Positions 1 through 6,173 of a stretch of DNA of 6,173 nt are shown here, piece by piece. How positions within the stretch are numbered: the first letter of the stretch is position 1; the number at the start of each line of letters is the position of its first letter. A program made the position numbers and the translations under genes. The stretch comes from Methylobacter sp. (GTDB lineage Bacteria; Pseudomonadota; Gammaproteobacteria; Methylococcales; Methylomonadaceae). Below the pieces are notes generated by a model. The model had not been told where the DNA came from, made no database searches, and saw only the letters and a program-made list of their open reading frames with translations. Location of the stretch: assembly GCA_003158415.1 (NCBI GenBank), contig PMJA01000250.1:5488-11660 (forward strand). Reading direction: 5' to 3'.

Positions 1-247
1 GATGCCCCGGTAATCGATAATAAAGCCGTAATCCTTGCCTTCAAAAAGCCGGTTCACACGAGCGATGTCTTGTGTTCCTTGAGGCGTTTGTCGAGGTACA
101 GCACGGTATTTCTGGGCGTATCGAAGCCGGTCAGTAACTTGTCCACGACAATCAAAATCTCCGGCTCTTCGGAATGTTTGAAGGCAGCGATAATACTGTC
201 CTGATATTTTTTTCGTTACCGTACTTGGCCATCATCGCCCTCCAGAA
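1..247 (-). pseudogene. hsdR: Type I restriction enzyme HsdR subunit, internal fragment with two frame breaks
   Basis: Read on the minus strand, this stretch gives pieces typical of the second helicase domain of type I restriction R subunits: FWRAMMAKYGNEK, then YQDSIIAAFKHSEEPEILIV with VDKLLTGFDTPRNTVLYL (motif V region), then QDIARVNRLFEGKDYGFIID (motif VI, the Q..R..R signature). HsdR is the ATP-dependent translocating and cleaving subunit of the HsdRMS complex. The pieces lie in different frames. The first break is at the T7 run 207-213, where one more base would restore the frame. The second is near 69-77, where the expected LKEH-TLLQ-DIARVNR is shortened; alignment from memory suggests about 10 bases are missing. 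No homology is evident upstream of 247, so the N-terminal part is absent, while the gene continues past the left edge. It is most likely a dead relic. Sequencing error could explain the homopolymer break but hardly the second one. No HsdM or HsdS is seen in the window. Confidence 0.85.
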
Positions 248-284
248 GACTTGTACATACTTTGTAGCCGGGATTGTTGCCTAT

Positions 285-307
285 GCTTGCAAAGATTATT
301 TGCATGC
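285..307 (-). other. Hairpin just after the oxidoreductase stop codon
   Basis: GCTTGCAAA (285-293) and TTTGCATGC (299-307) form a 9-bp stem with one mismatch around a 5-base loop, beginning 5 bases beyond the stop codon at 313-315. It could protect the 3' end of the mRNA or assist termination. No run of U follows it in the minus-strand direction, so it is not a canonical intrinsic terminator. No other terminator is visible between the oxidoreductase and the hsdR relic. Confidence 0.35.
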
Positions 308-312
308 GCCTC

Positions 313-3300
313 TCACACCAAAACCCGCTCGATACCGCCGCTTGCCGCCTGCTCGATATAGGTTTTCATCCAGTCCTTGCCCAGTACATGCCGGGCAATT
401 TCCACGACAATATAATCCACTTCCAATTGCTCTCCGCCGTCCTGATAGCGTTGCAAGCCCTGCACGCACGATGGGCAGGACGTGAGCATTTTAACCGGCC
501 CGTTGAAACCGTCAGCGCGTAGTTTAGCGGTGTCCTCCAGCAACTCGGCCGCTTTACGGAAACGTACCTGTGTTGAAATATCCGGACGTGTAACCGCTAA
601 TGTCCCCGATTCACCACAGCAACGCTCGGATTTATTAACCGTCGCGCCTATCAGTCCATTGACAGTCTTCATCGCGTCCTGTTGTTTCATCGGGCTATGG
701 CAGGGATCGTGGTACAGATAACGGCTGCCATTAATGCCATCCAGTTTTACGCCTTTCTCCAGCAGATATTCGTGAATATCGATCATACGGCAACCGGGGA
801 ATATTTTTTCGAATTCGTAATCCAGTAACTGATCCAGACAGGTACCGCAACTGACGACTACGGTTTTGATATCCAGATAATTTAGGGTATTGGCAACCCG
901 ATGAAACAATATGCGATTATCCGTGGTGATTTTTTGAGCCTTGTCGTATTGGCCGGCTGCGCGCTGCGGATAGCCGCAGCATAAATAGCCCGGCGGTAGA
1001 ACCGTCTGCACGCCTATTTCATACAGCATGGCCTGGGTGGCTAAACCAACTTGTGAAAACAAACGTTCGGAACCGCAACCCGGAAAATAAAACACCGCTT
1101 CGGAATCGGCACGGGTTTTATTACGATCACGAATAATAGGCACGATCTGATCACTCTCAATCCCTAGCAATGCTCTTGAGGTCTTGGATGGCAATTTGCC
1201 AGGCATTTTTCGATTCGTGAAATGAATCACATACTCACGCAACTCAGGCTTGCCAGTCGATGACGGCGGCTGTGCAAGTTGTGCTTTACCCCAAGGTCTG
1301 AGGAAAAAATTGCCCAACCGCTGCGCTTTATAAGACCACTCGATAAGCAGCTTGCGCATTATCTTAATGCTATTGGGGCGACCGGTAGAAAGAAATGCAA
1401 TCGCTGCGGTTTTGACCGGATTGAAGCTCTGCTTACCCATTTTACGGAGCAGATTGCGCATATTCATCGATACTTCGCCGAAATCAATATCGACCGGACA
1501 CGGGTTAAAGCACTTATGGCACACCGTGCAATGGTCAGCCACGTCTTCAAATTCTTTCCAATGGGTGATAGAAATGCCTCGCCGGGTTTGCTCTTCGTAC
1601 AGAAAGGCTTCGATCAGCAATGACGTGGCCAGAATTTTATTGCGTGGCGAATACAAGAGGTTGGCCGGTGGCACATGGGTGGAACACACAGGTTTACATT
1701 TCCCGCAACGCAGACAATCCTTTACAGAATCCGAGATAGCGCCTATATCGCTTTGTTGCATGATCAGCGATTCATAGCCCATCAGGCTGAAAGACGTGGT
1801 GTAAGCAGCACGCAGGTCGGCGCCCGGCATCAGTTTGCCGCGATTGAAACGGCCTTCGGGATCAATGCGCTGTTTGTAGGCATGAAAGCTTGCAAGTTCC
1901 TCAGGCTTTAGAAATTCGTATTTGGTAATGCCGATGCCATGCTCGCCGGAGATAACGCCGCCCAGGGATCGCGCCAGAGCCATGATACGCGCTACCGCCT
2001 GGTTAGCTTCTTGTAGCATCTCGTAGTGATCGGAGTTGACTGGCAAATTGGTATGTACATTGCCGTCGCCGGCATGCATGTGCAGTGCCACGAACACGCG
2101 GCCACGCAAAACCTCTTTGTGAACAGCCTCTATTCGCTCAATGACCGGCCGGAAATTATCGCCTTCGAAAATCTCCATTAACAGCGGCAACAATTCCTGT
2201 TTCCAGGACACTCGGAGCGAATGATCCTGTAAGCGGTGAAATAGCACTGGCTGTGCCGCGTGATTGGTGAGTTCGCCGAAGCTCATGCTGCGGTCGTATA
2301 AAATGGTTTCCGCCTGTTGCAAAGGCAAATCCAGATTGTCATACAACCACTGCCAGTGTTCACGCACACGGGTAACCGAACTTAGCGCTTCGTTGCGTCG
2401 GTCGCCAAACAACTGGGTTTTGTCAACGCTGTTTTCATAAGAGCGTAACGGCAAGTCGCCTTCCAAAAAGCGGCTGAGTGCATCACACAAACGCAATTTA
2501 TTACGCAACGATAATTCGATATTGATGCGCTCGATACCGTCACAATAATCGCCCATGCGCGGCAACGGAATCACAACGTCTTCATTGATTTTGAAGGCAT
2601 TGGTATGCTTAGCTATGGCAGCGGTACGCGCCCTGTCCAGCCAGAAAGTCTTCCGGGTTTCCGGGCTAACGGCTATAAAACCTTCCGCATCGCGTGCATT
2701 ACACAAGCGCACGACTTCTGATGCGGCCAAAGCGACCTGTTTGTCGTCGTCGCCGACAATGTCGCCGATCAGCACCATCTTCGGACGACCGTGGTGCTTG
2801 GCTTTACTGGCATAGCCCACGGCTTTGACATAGCGCTCATCCAGATGTTCGAGACCTGCCAGCATCACTCGCGCCGCGCCATTCTTGGGCAAGGCCGCCA
2901 GATAATCGCGAATCTCCAGAATGGCCGGCACCGCTTCACGAACCTGTCCGTAGAATTCCACGCAGAAGGTGCGGGTATGCGGTGGCATCTTGTGCAAAAT
3001 CCAGCGCGCTGAGGTGATAATGCCATCGCAGCCTTCTTTTTGTATGCCCGGCAAGCCGCCGAGAAATTTGTCGGTAACGTCCTTACCCAGCTCACCCTTG
3101 CGGAAAAGTGTACCGGGAATGACCAGTTTCTCTTCAGATAGCAATTGCCGTTTCTTGGAATCGAAACGTTTCAGCACAAAGGTTACTTCTGCCTGATCAT
3201 GAATCTTGCCAAGATTGTGATTAAAACGTTCAACTTCCAGCCAGTTGCCGTCCGGCGTCACCATCCGCCAGGACAACAGGTTATCCAGCGCCGTCCCCCA

Positions 3301-4224
3301 AAGCACGGCTTTTTTGCCACCGGCGTTCATCGCCACATTGCCGCCCACACAAGACGCATCCGCCGAAGTAGGATCGCAGGCGAATACCAGACCGGCATTG
3401 TCAGCAACATCCATAACACGTCGCGTCACTACGCCTGCATCGGTATGAATCGTCGCATAAGTCTGTTCGACGCCCGGCAGACTGGCCGCATAATCCACAC
3501 GGCCTATATTAACCAGCTTTTCGGTATTAATGACTGCCGAATAGGGCGTCAGAGGCACCGCGCCACCGGTATAACCGGTACCACCGCCGCGAGGAATAAT
3601 AGTAAGCCCCAGCTTGATGCAATCGCGCACCAAGTGCCCCACTTCCTCCTCATTGGCGGGATACAATACCACAAACGGATATTCGACCCGCCAGTCGGTG
3701 GCATCAGTCACATGCGATACGCGGGCAAAACCGTCGAAACAGATATTGTCCTTGCGGGTATGTTTGGATAGCAAAGCCAACACTTTTCTTCGCATAGCGC
3801 TGGTGCTTTCAAAATGGGCTTCAAAGTCGTTAACCGCCTGATGTGCGGCTTTGATCAAAAACTCAACCCGCTTGGCTCGATCTGGATTTTCACTTTCCAA
3901 CTCGGAATGGCGTTTTTCCAACTGCTGAATACGATGGCGTAACGCGTCCAGTAATGCCCGACGGCGTTTACGATTATCAAGCAGATCGTCTTCAAGGTAG
4001 GGATTACGCTGCACCGCCCAAATATCGCCCAGAACCTCAAAAAGCATCCTGCCGGAACGGCCTGTTATGCGTTCGTCCCGGAGTGACTCCAGAATTTTCC
4101 AGCTTTCTTCACCGAGCAACCGGATAACAATTTCGCGGTCGGAAAAAGAGGTATAGTTATAGGGAATTTCACGTAGCCGAGCGGGCGACGCTTCGGATGA
4201 CAAGGAGGGAAATTTTTTATCCAC
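313..4224 (-). CDS. DUF3683-type FAD-linked oxidoreductase fused to an Fe-S/CCG electron-transfer module
   Basis: This 1303-residue soluble protein is predicted to oxidise a 2-hydroxyacid (D-lactate or glycolate type; actual substrate unknown) and pass electrons through iron-sulfur clusters to a quinone or similar acceptor. Residues about 15-150 are a DUF3683-like region ([20 protein letters not shown], then a charged, helix-rich stretch at about 84-135). A PCMH FAD-binding domain follows at about 180-410, with [11 protein letters not shown] at 211-221 and [20 protein letters not shown] at 284-303. No histidine is seen in the glycine-rich loop, so FAD is probably not covalently bound there. 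The FAD-oxidase C-terminal domain carries the HAGDGNVH metal-site motif (H717, H724) and SGEHGIG (E761). Two 4Fe-4S motifs follow: C837/C840/C843/C847 and C899/C902/C905/C909. Two CCG domains end the protein: C1050, C1082-C1083, C1126/C1129 and C1175, C1202-C1203, C1250/C1253. All key residues are intact. The start is GTG (4222-4224); an in-frame TGA lies just upstream, and no good Shine-Dalgarno sequence is present. No membrane segment or signal peptide is seen. In effect it joins GlcD-like and GlcF-like subunits in one chain. The family assignment is firm and the substrate is not. Confidence 0.93.
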   Translation of the reverse strand: MDKKFPSLSSEASPARLREIPYNYTSFSDREIVIRLLGEESWKILESLRDERITGRSGRMLFEVLGDIWAVQRNPYLEDDLLDNRKRRRALLDALRHRIQQLEKRHSELESENPDRAKRVEFLIKAAHQAVNDFEAHFESTSAMRRKVLALLSKHTRKDNICFDGFARVSHVTDATDWRVEYPFVVLYPANEEEVGHLVRDCIKLGLTIIPRGGGTGYTGGAVPLTPYSAVINTEKLVNIGRVDYAASLPGVEQTYATIHTDAGVVTRRVMDVADNAGLVFACDPTSADASCVGGNVAMNAGGKKAVLWGTALDNLLSWRMVTPDGNWLEVERFNHNLGKIHDQAEVTFVLKRFDSKKRQLLSEEKLVIPGTLFRKGELGKDVTDKFLGGLPGIQKEGCDGIITSARWILHKMPPHTRTFCVEFYGQVREAVPAILEIRDYLAALPKNGAARVMLAGLEHLDERYVKAVGYASKAKHHGRPKMVLIGDIVGDDDKQVALAASEVVRLCNARDAEGFIAVSPETRKTFWLDRARTAAIAKHTNAFKINEDVVIPLPRMGDYCDGIERINIELSLRNKLRLCDALSRFLEGDLPLRSYENSVDKTQLFGDRRNEALSSVTRVREHWQWLYDNLDLPLQQAETILYDRSMSFGELTNHAAQPVLFHRLQDHSLRVSWKQELLPLLMEIFEGDNFRPVIERIEAVHKEVLRGRVFVALHMHAGDGNVHTNLPVNSDHYEMLQEANQAVARIMALARSLGGVISGEHGIGITKYEFLKPEELASFHAYKQRIDPEGRFNRGKLMPGADLRAAYTTSFSLMGYESLIMQQSDIGAISDSVKDCLRCGKCKPVCSTHVPPANLLYSPRNKILATSLLIEAFLYEEQTRRGISITHWKEFEDVADHCTVCHKCFNPCPVDIDFGEVSMNMRNLLRKMGKQSFNPVKTAAIAFLSTGRPNSIKIMRKLLIEWSYKAQRLGNFFLRPWGKAQLAQPPSSTGKPELREYVIHFTNRKMPGKLPSKTSRALLGIESDQIVPIIRDRNKTRADSEAVFYFPGCGSERLFSQVGLATQAMLYEIGVQTVLPPGYLCCGYPQRAAGQYDKAQKITTDNRILFHRVANTLNYLDIKTVVVSCGTCLDQLLDYEFEKIFPGCRMIDIHEYLLEKGVKLDGINGSRYLYHDPCHSPMKQQDAMKTVNGLIGATVNKSERCCGESGTLAVTRPDISTQVRFRKAAELLEDTAKLRADGFNGPVKMLTSCPSCVQGLQRYQDGGEQLEVDYIVVEIARHVLGKDWMKTYIEQAASGGIERVLV

Positions 4225-4259
4225 TGATATTCAACATAATGAGATGGTTAATAGAACCC

Positions 4260-4268
4260 ATTGTATCA
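4260..4268 (-). promoter_or_regulatory. Candidate extended -10 promoter for the oxidoreductase gene
   Basis: On the minus strand TGATACAAT matches the extended -10 form (TG, one base, then TACAAT, one base off TATAAT). No good -35 box sits 17 bases upstream (ACTCCC), as is common for extended -10 promoters. Transcription would begin near 4253, giving a leader of roughly 30 bases before the GTG start at 4224. GGTT (4246-4249) and AACC (4255-4258) form a small inverted repeat at the predicted start point. This is a motif match by eye only. Confidence 0.4.
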
Positions 4269-4280
4269 CTCCAGCTCTTT

Positions 4281-4306
4281 TTGGGAGTATGCCTCCATGA
4301 TTCCAA
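4281..4306. promoter_or_regulatory. Imperfect dyad upstream of the candidate promoter
   Basis: The half-sites TTGGGAGTATGCC and, on the other strand, TTGGAATCATGGA agree at 8 of 13 positions (TTGG.A..ATG). The dyad would span about -28 to -53 relative to the predicted start of the oxidoreductase transcript. That is where a transcription factor, possibly an activator compensating for the poor -35 box, could bind. I recognise no specific regulator. It overlaps the open frame of the TIR-like relic, so it may be chance. Confidence 0.25.
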
Positions 4307-4353
4307 GTGGTGGCCTGCCGATTTGAGTAGCTTGAAAAAGCACTCAATTTACC

Positions 4354-4467
4354 AACGCCAATAATACCACCAGATTCAAGTTCCCACTCGTCAAGCCATA
4401 CTCTAAGCCTACGGCTTTTCAGAACCTCAGCAAATTTGCGTATAGGATTGGGTTGAAAATGTTTCAG
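4354..4467 (-). pseudogene. Possible TIR-domain relic
   Basis: The minus-strand translation contains RKFAEVLKSRRLRVWLDEWE followed by LESGG. This strongly resembles the first helix and second conserved box of TIR domains of the bacterial defence type (a helix ending in G-L-R-V-W, then DE.EL..G). The open frame runs from a TTG at 4488, inside the terminator, to a TGA at 4231. After residue about 45 the translation no longer resembles a TIR domain. The N-terminal strand, the NADase catalytic region and the rest of the protein are missing, and no ribosome binding site is seen. I read it as a fragment of a decayed gene. The call rests on one motif of about 25 residues and could be coincidental. 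Confidence 0.4.
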
Positions 4468-4469
4468 GC

Positions 4470-4506
4470 AAAAAAAAACCGGGCGCAATTAGCACCCGGT
4501 TTTTTT
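4470..4506. terminator. Bidirectional intrinsic terminator at the end of glnK-amt
   Basis: AAAAAAACCGGG (4472-4483) pairs perfectly with CCCGGTTTTTTT (4495-4506). The 12-bp stem has an 11-base loop, in which GC at 4485-4486 and GC at 4492-4493 can add two more pairs. In the minus-strand transcript the stem is followed by a run of nine U (from A 4470-4478). On the plus strand it ends in seven U. It lies about 106 bases after the amt stop codon and is placed to end the glnK-amt transcript before the oxidoreductase promoter. Confidence 0.9.
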
Positions 4507-4546
4507 ATTAACGATTACACATCCCTAATGAACATACGCTATTAAA

Positions 4547-4583
4547 TCCCCTCACCCCAACCCTCTCCCAGAAGGAGAGGGGT
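4547..4583. repeat. C/T-rich palindromic repeat, probably dispersed
   Basis: CCCTCACCCCAACC runs into CCCTCTCC (4561-4568), a CAGAA loop, and the exact complement GGAGAGGG (4574-4581). This 8-bp hairpin with a C-rich left flank resembles a short extragenic repeat that I recall as occurring in many copies between genes in several gamma- and betaproteobacteria. Only one copy is in this window, so its dispersed nature is inferred. It sits in the 3' untranslated part of the glnK-amt transcript, between the amt stop codon and the terminator. Confidence 0.6.
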
Positions 4584-4612
4584 AAGATGTCGACGTTGTT
4601 TTATGCGCGTTC

Positions 4613-6028
4613 CTAAATATGATAAGCCGTTTCGCCGTGTTCGGAAATATCCAGACCTTCACGTTCGGATTCTTCACTGACCCGCAGCCCGATCATAATA
4701 TCGACGAACTTGAAGGCGATGAAAGATACCGTGCCTGACCAGACGATACAGATTGCGACCGCCCACAGTTGGCTGATGAATTGCGTGGACATGCTGTATT
4801 CGGCAACGCCATTGGCAACATAATCCCAAACGCCAGTGCCGCCTAATGCCGGGCTTGCGACGACTGCCGTACCCAAAGCGCCGACAATTCCGCCTATACC
4901 GTGTACGCCGAAAGCATCCAGCGAGTCATCGTAACCCAGCTTGCTTTTCAGGCTGGTAACGGCCAAAAAGCACACGACACCGACAACCAATCCCAGGGCA
5001 ATAGAACCCATCGGACCTGCCCAACCACAGGCGGGCGTGATGGCAACCAGTCCTGCGATAGAACCGGAAGCGCCGCCCAACATGCTGGGCTTGCCGCGAA
5101 CCAGCCATTCAGCTCCTGACCAAGCCAGTGTTGCCGCCGCGCTGGCCAGTAAGGTGTTGATGAAAACCAGCGTGGAGAGACCGTTGGCTTCCAGATTGGA
5201 GCCGACGTTAAAACCGAACCAGCCCACCCATAACAAGGACGCGCCTATCATGGTCATGGTAACGCTATGCGGCGCCAGCGATTCTTTTTTGTAACCGATA
5301 CGTTTGCCGACCATCAAGCAACCGATCAAGCCAGCGATACCGGCGTTGATATGTACCACCGTGCCGCCTGCAAAGTCCAGCGCGCCTTTTTGGAACAAAA
5401 AGCCTGCGGTTGCCGCTGCGGTTTCGCCAGCCTTGGCATCGGTGTAAGCATCAGGGCCCGCCCAATACCAAACCATGTGCGCCATAGGCAGATAGGCAAA
5501 AGTAAACCAAAGCAACATGAACGCTAAGATGGCTGAAAACTTAACCCGCTCGGCAAATGCGCCGATAATCAAGGCCGGTGTGATGCAGGCAAAGGTCAAT
5601 TGGAACGCCACATAGATATATTCAGGAACATAAACGCCCTTGGAGAAGGTAGCCGCCAGCGAATCTGGCGTTATACCCAAAAGAAACAGCTTACTGAAGC
5701 CGCCAAAAAAGGGGTTACCCTCGGTAAAGGCAATACTGTAACCGTAAAGCGCCCACAGCACCGCCATCATCGAGAAAATCACGAAGACTTGCATTAACAC
5801 GGACAGCATATTTTTGGCACGTACCATACCGCCATAAAATAATGCCAGGCCAGGGATGGACATCAGGATAACCAGTACCGTCGCCATGATCATCCACGCC
5901 GTATCGCCTTTCTGGGCGACGGGCGCTACTACCGCTGCTGCTGCCGCAGCAACTGGATCATCGGCAAAAGTAATGCCCGCAAAACCCAGTAAAGCAATCA
6001 GCATAAAGCCTTTTAAAAAATGTTTCAT
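4613..6028 (-). CDS. amtB: Ammonium transporter Amt/AmtB
   Basis: This is an inner-membrane channel of the Amt/Mep/Rh family that conducts ammonium and normally works as a trimer. I take the start as the ATG at 6026-6028, which is preceded by the strong Shine-Dalgarno AAGGGGG six bases upstream. That gives 471 residues; an open frame extends further upstream but overlaps glnK. Residues 1-22 form a cleavable signal peptide (MKHFLKGFMLIALLGFAGIT, then FA before DD), followed by an alanine-rich periplasmic stretch. About eleven membrane segments follow. The conducting twin histidines are present: H226 in DFAGGTVVHINAG and H376 in DAFGVHGIGG, with D218 upstream. Gate-region phenylalanines lie in AFQLTFACITPALIIGAFAE (141-160). 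The C-terminal tail GLRVSEESEREGLDISEHGE (447-466) carries the conserved signature needed for coupling between subunits and control by GlnK. Nothing is missing or broken. It lies 19 bases after glnK and is surely co-transcribed with it, so expression is probably nitrogen-controlled, although the promoter is outside the window. Confidence 0.97.
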   Translation of the reverse strand: MKHFLKGFMLIALLGFAGITFADDPVAAAAAAVVAPVAQKGDTAWMIMATVLVILMSIPGLALFYGGMVRAKNMLSVLMQVFVIFSMMAVLWALYGYSIAFTEGNPFFGGFSKLFLLGITPDSLAATFSKGVYVPEYIYVAFQLTFACITPALIIGAFAERVKFSAILAFMLLWFTFAYLPMAHMVWYWAGPDAYTDAKAGETAAATAGFLFQKGALDFAGGTVVHINAGIAGLIGCLMVGKRIGYKKESLAPHSVTMTMIGASLLWVGWFGFNVGSNLEANGLSTLVFINTLLASAAATLAWSGAEWLVRGKPSMLGGASGSIAGLVAITPACGWAGPMGSIALGLVVGVVCFLAVTSLKSKLGYDDSLDAFGVHGIGGIVGALGTAVVASPALGGTGVWDYVANGVAEYSMSTQFISQLWAVAICIVWSGTVSFIAFKFVDIMIGLRVSEESEREGLDISEHGETAYHI

Positions 6029-6047
6029 AAGTTCCCCCTTAAAAATA
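6019..6047 (-). promoter_or_regulatory. Ribosome binding site that fixes the amt start
   Basis: In the 19-base gap between the glnK stop codon and amt, the minus strand reads TTTTTAAGGGGGAACTTATG. The AAGGGGG is a strong Shine-Dalgarno at good spacing. It selects the ATG at 6028 over the in-frame upstream candidates, which lie inside glnK and would place extra residues before the signal peptide. Confidence 0.75.
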
Positions 6048-6173
6048 TTAAATGGCTTCATCGCCGGTTTCACCGGTACGAATCCGAACAACCTGTTCTA
6101 AATTGGTTACAAAAATCTTACCGTCACCAATTTTTCCTGTGTTAGCCGCTTTGGTAATGGCTTCTACAGCCTG
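6048..6173 (-). CDS. glnK: Nitrogen regulatory protein PII (GlnK), C-terminal 41 residues
   Basis: This is the end of a PII signal protein, cut by the right edge of the window. PII proteins are cytoplasmic trimers that sense ATP/ADP and 2-oxoglutarate. The GlnK type binds Amt to close it when nitrogen is in excess. The visible part contains the C-loop [11 protein letters not shown], whose GDGK lysine contacts the nucleotide phosphate, and the C-terminal signature [14 protein letters not shown], with the two arginines that also contact ATP. The T-loop with its uridylylation tyrosine is outside the window, so modification cannot be judged. Position directly before amt, with a 19-base gap, supports GlnK rather than GlnB. 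The frame is intact and ends in TAA. Confidence 0.95.
   Translation of the reverse strand, partial: QAVEAITKAANTGKIGDGKIFVTNLEQVVRIRTGETGDEAI

Larger units (their letters stand above)
4225..4612. other. Spacer between amt and the oxidoreductase gene, no intact gene
   Basis: This 388-base interval holds, from right to left, the palindromic repeat, the bidirectional terminator, the TIR-like relic, the dyad and the candidate promoter described separately. A seven-codon frame beginning with ATG at 4237 (MLNISG, then TAA ending at 4217) overlaps the GTG start of the oxidoreductase. It has no ribosome binding site and is probably not a gene. I see no tRNA or other structured RNA. Confidence 0.7.

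Noticed and set aside
220..313. Short minus-strand frame starting MQIIFASIGNNPGYKVC
   Set aside because: It overlaps the better supported HsdR frame (FWRAMMAKYGNE), has no ribosome binding site and matches no family I recognise.
174..522. Two overlapping plus-strand frames of 82 and 103 residues
   Set aside because: They run across the hsdR relic, the spacer and the antisense of the oxidoreductase end, with no recognisable motif and no ribosome binding site.
1352..1777. 141-residue plus-strand open frame
   Set aside because: It is antisense to the 4Fe-4S region of the oxidoreductase, where the minus-strand cysteine motifs are clearly the coding signal.
3145..3771. 208-residue open frame on the plus strand
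   Set aside because: It lies fully antisense to the conserved FAD-binding part of the oxidoreductase and its translation resembles no family I know. It is a shadow frame.
4202..4209. AAGGAGGG on the plus strand resembling a Shine-Dalgarno
   Set aside because: It is on the opposite strand inside the start of the oxidoreductase, and no plus-strand gene begins shortly after it.
4547..4583. Possible CRISPR repeat unit
   Set aside because: There is only one copy with no spacer periodicity. It is better explained as a dispersed extragenic palindrome.
6029..6091. Upstream extension of amt by 21 residues
   Set aside because: It would overlap the end of glnK and push the signal peptide inward. The ATG at 6028 has a strong Shine-Dalgarno and directly begins the signal peptide.

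Overview
The window looks like a chromosomal stretch of a proteobacterium, most likely a gammaproteobacterium. The evidence is a glnK-amt pair of proteobacterial type and a very large flavin/iron-sulfur oxidoreductase with an N-terminal DUF3683-type region. There is also a C/T-rich palindromic repeat of a kind I associate with gamma- and betaproteobacterial genomes. A methanotroph of the Methylococcales would fit, but that is an inference from memory of these families and is not shown by the sequence alone. Everything I accept as coding lies on the minus strand.

Layout from left to right. Positions 1-247 hold a broken fragment of a type I restriction enzyme HsdR subunit (end of the helicase region, motifs V and VI). 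Its reading frame is interrupted at two places. Positions 248-312 are a short spacer with one hairpin. Positions 313-4224 are a single 1303-residue gene for a multidomain FAD-linked oxidoreductase. It has a DUF3683-like N-terminus, a PCMH-type FAD-binding domain, an FAD-oxidase C-terminal domain with its metal-site histidines, two 4Fe-4S clusters and two CCG domains. It resembles a D-2-hydroxyacid dehydrogenase fused to a GlcF/GlpC-type electron-transfer partner. It starts at GTG with no convincing ribosome binding site. Positions 4225-4612 hold no intact gene. They contain a candidate extended -10 promoter for the oxidoreductase with an imperfect dyad upstream, a short coding relic that resembles part of a TIR domain, a strong bidirectional terminator and a palindromic repeat. 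Positions 4613-6028 are an intact ammonium transporter gene (amt/amtB). Positions 6048-6173 are the last 41 codons of its upstream partner, the PII protein gene glnK.

How the parts work together. GlnK and Amt form the usual nitrogen-sensing transport pair: Amt conducts ammonium and GlnK blocks it when nitrogen is plentiful. The shared terminator at about 4470-4506 separates this operon from the oxidoreductase, which appears to be its own transcription unit. The oxidoreductase probably feeds electrons from oxidation of an unidentified 2-hydroxyacid into the respiratory chain. The two spacers flanking it carry decayed fragments that look like defence genes (HsdR surely, TIR possibly), so this locus may have lost an accessory island. 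I did not find evidence of a complete new biological system. The most unusual items are the giant fusion oxidoreductase and the defence-gene debris around it.
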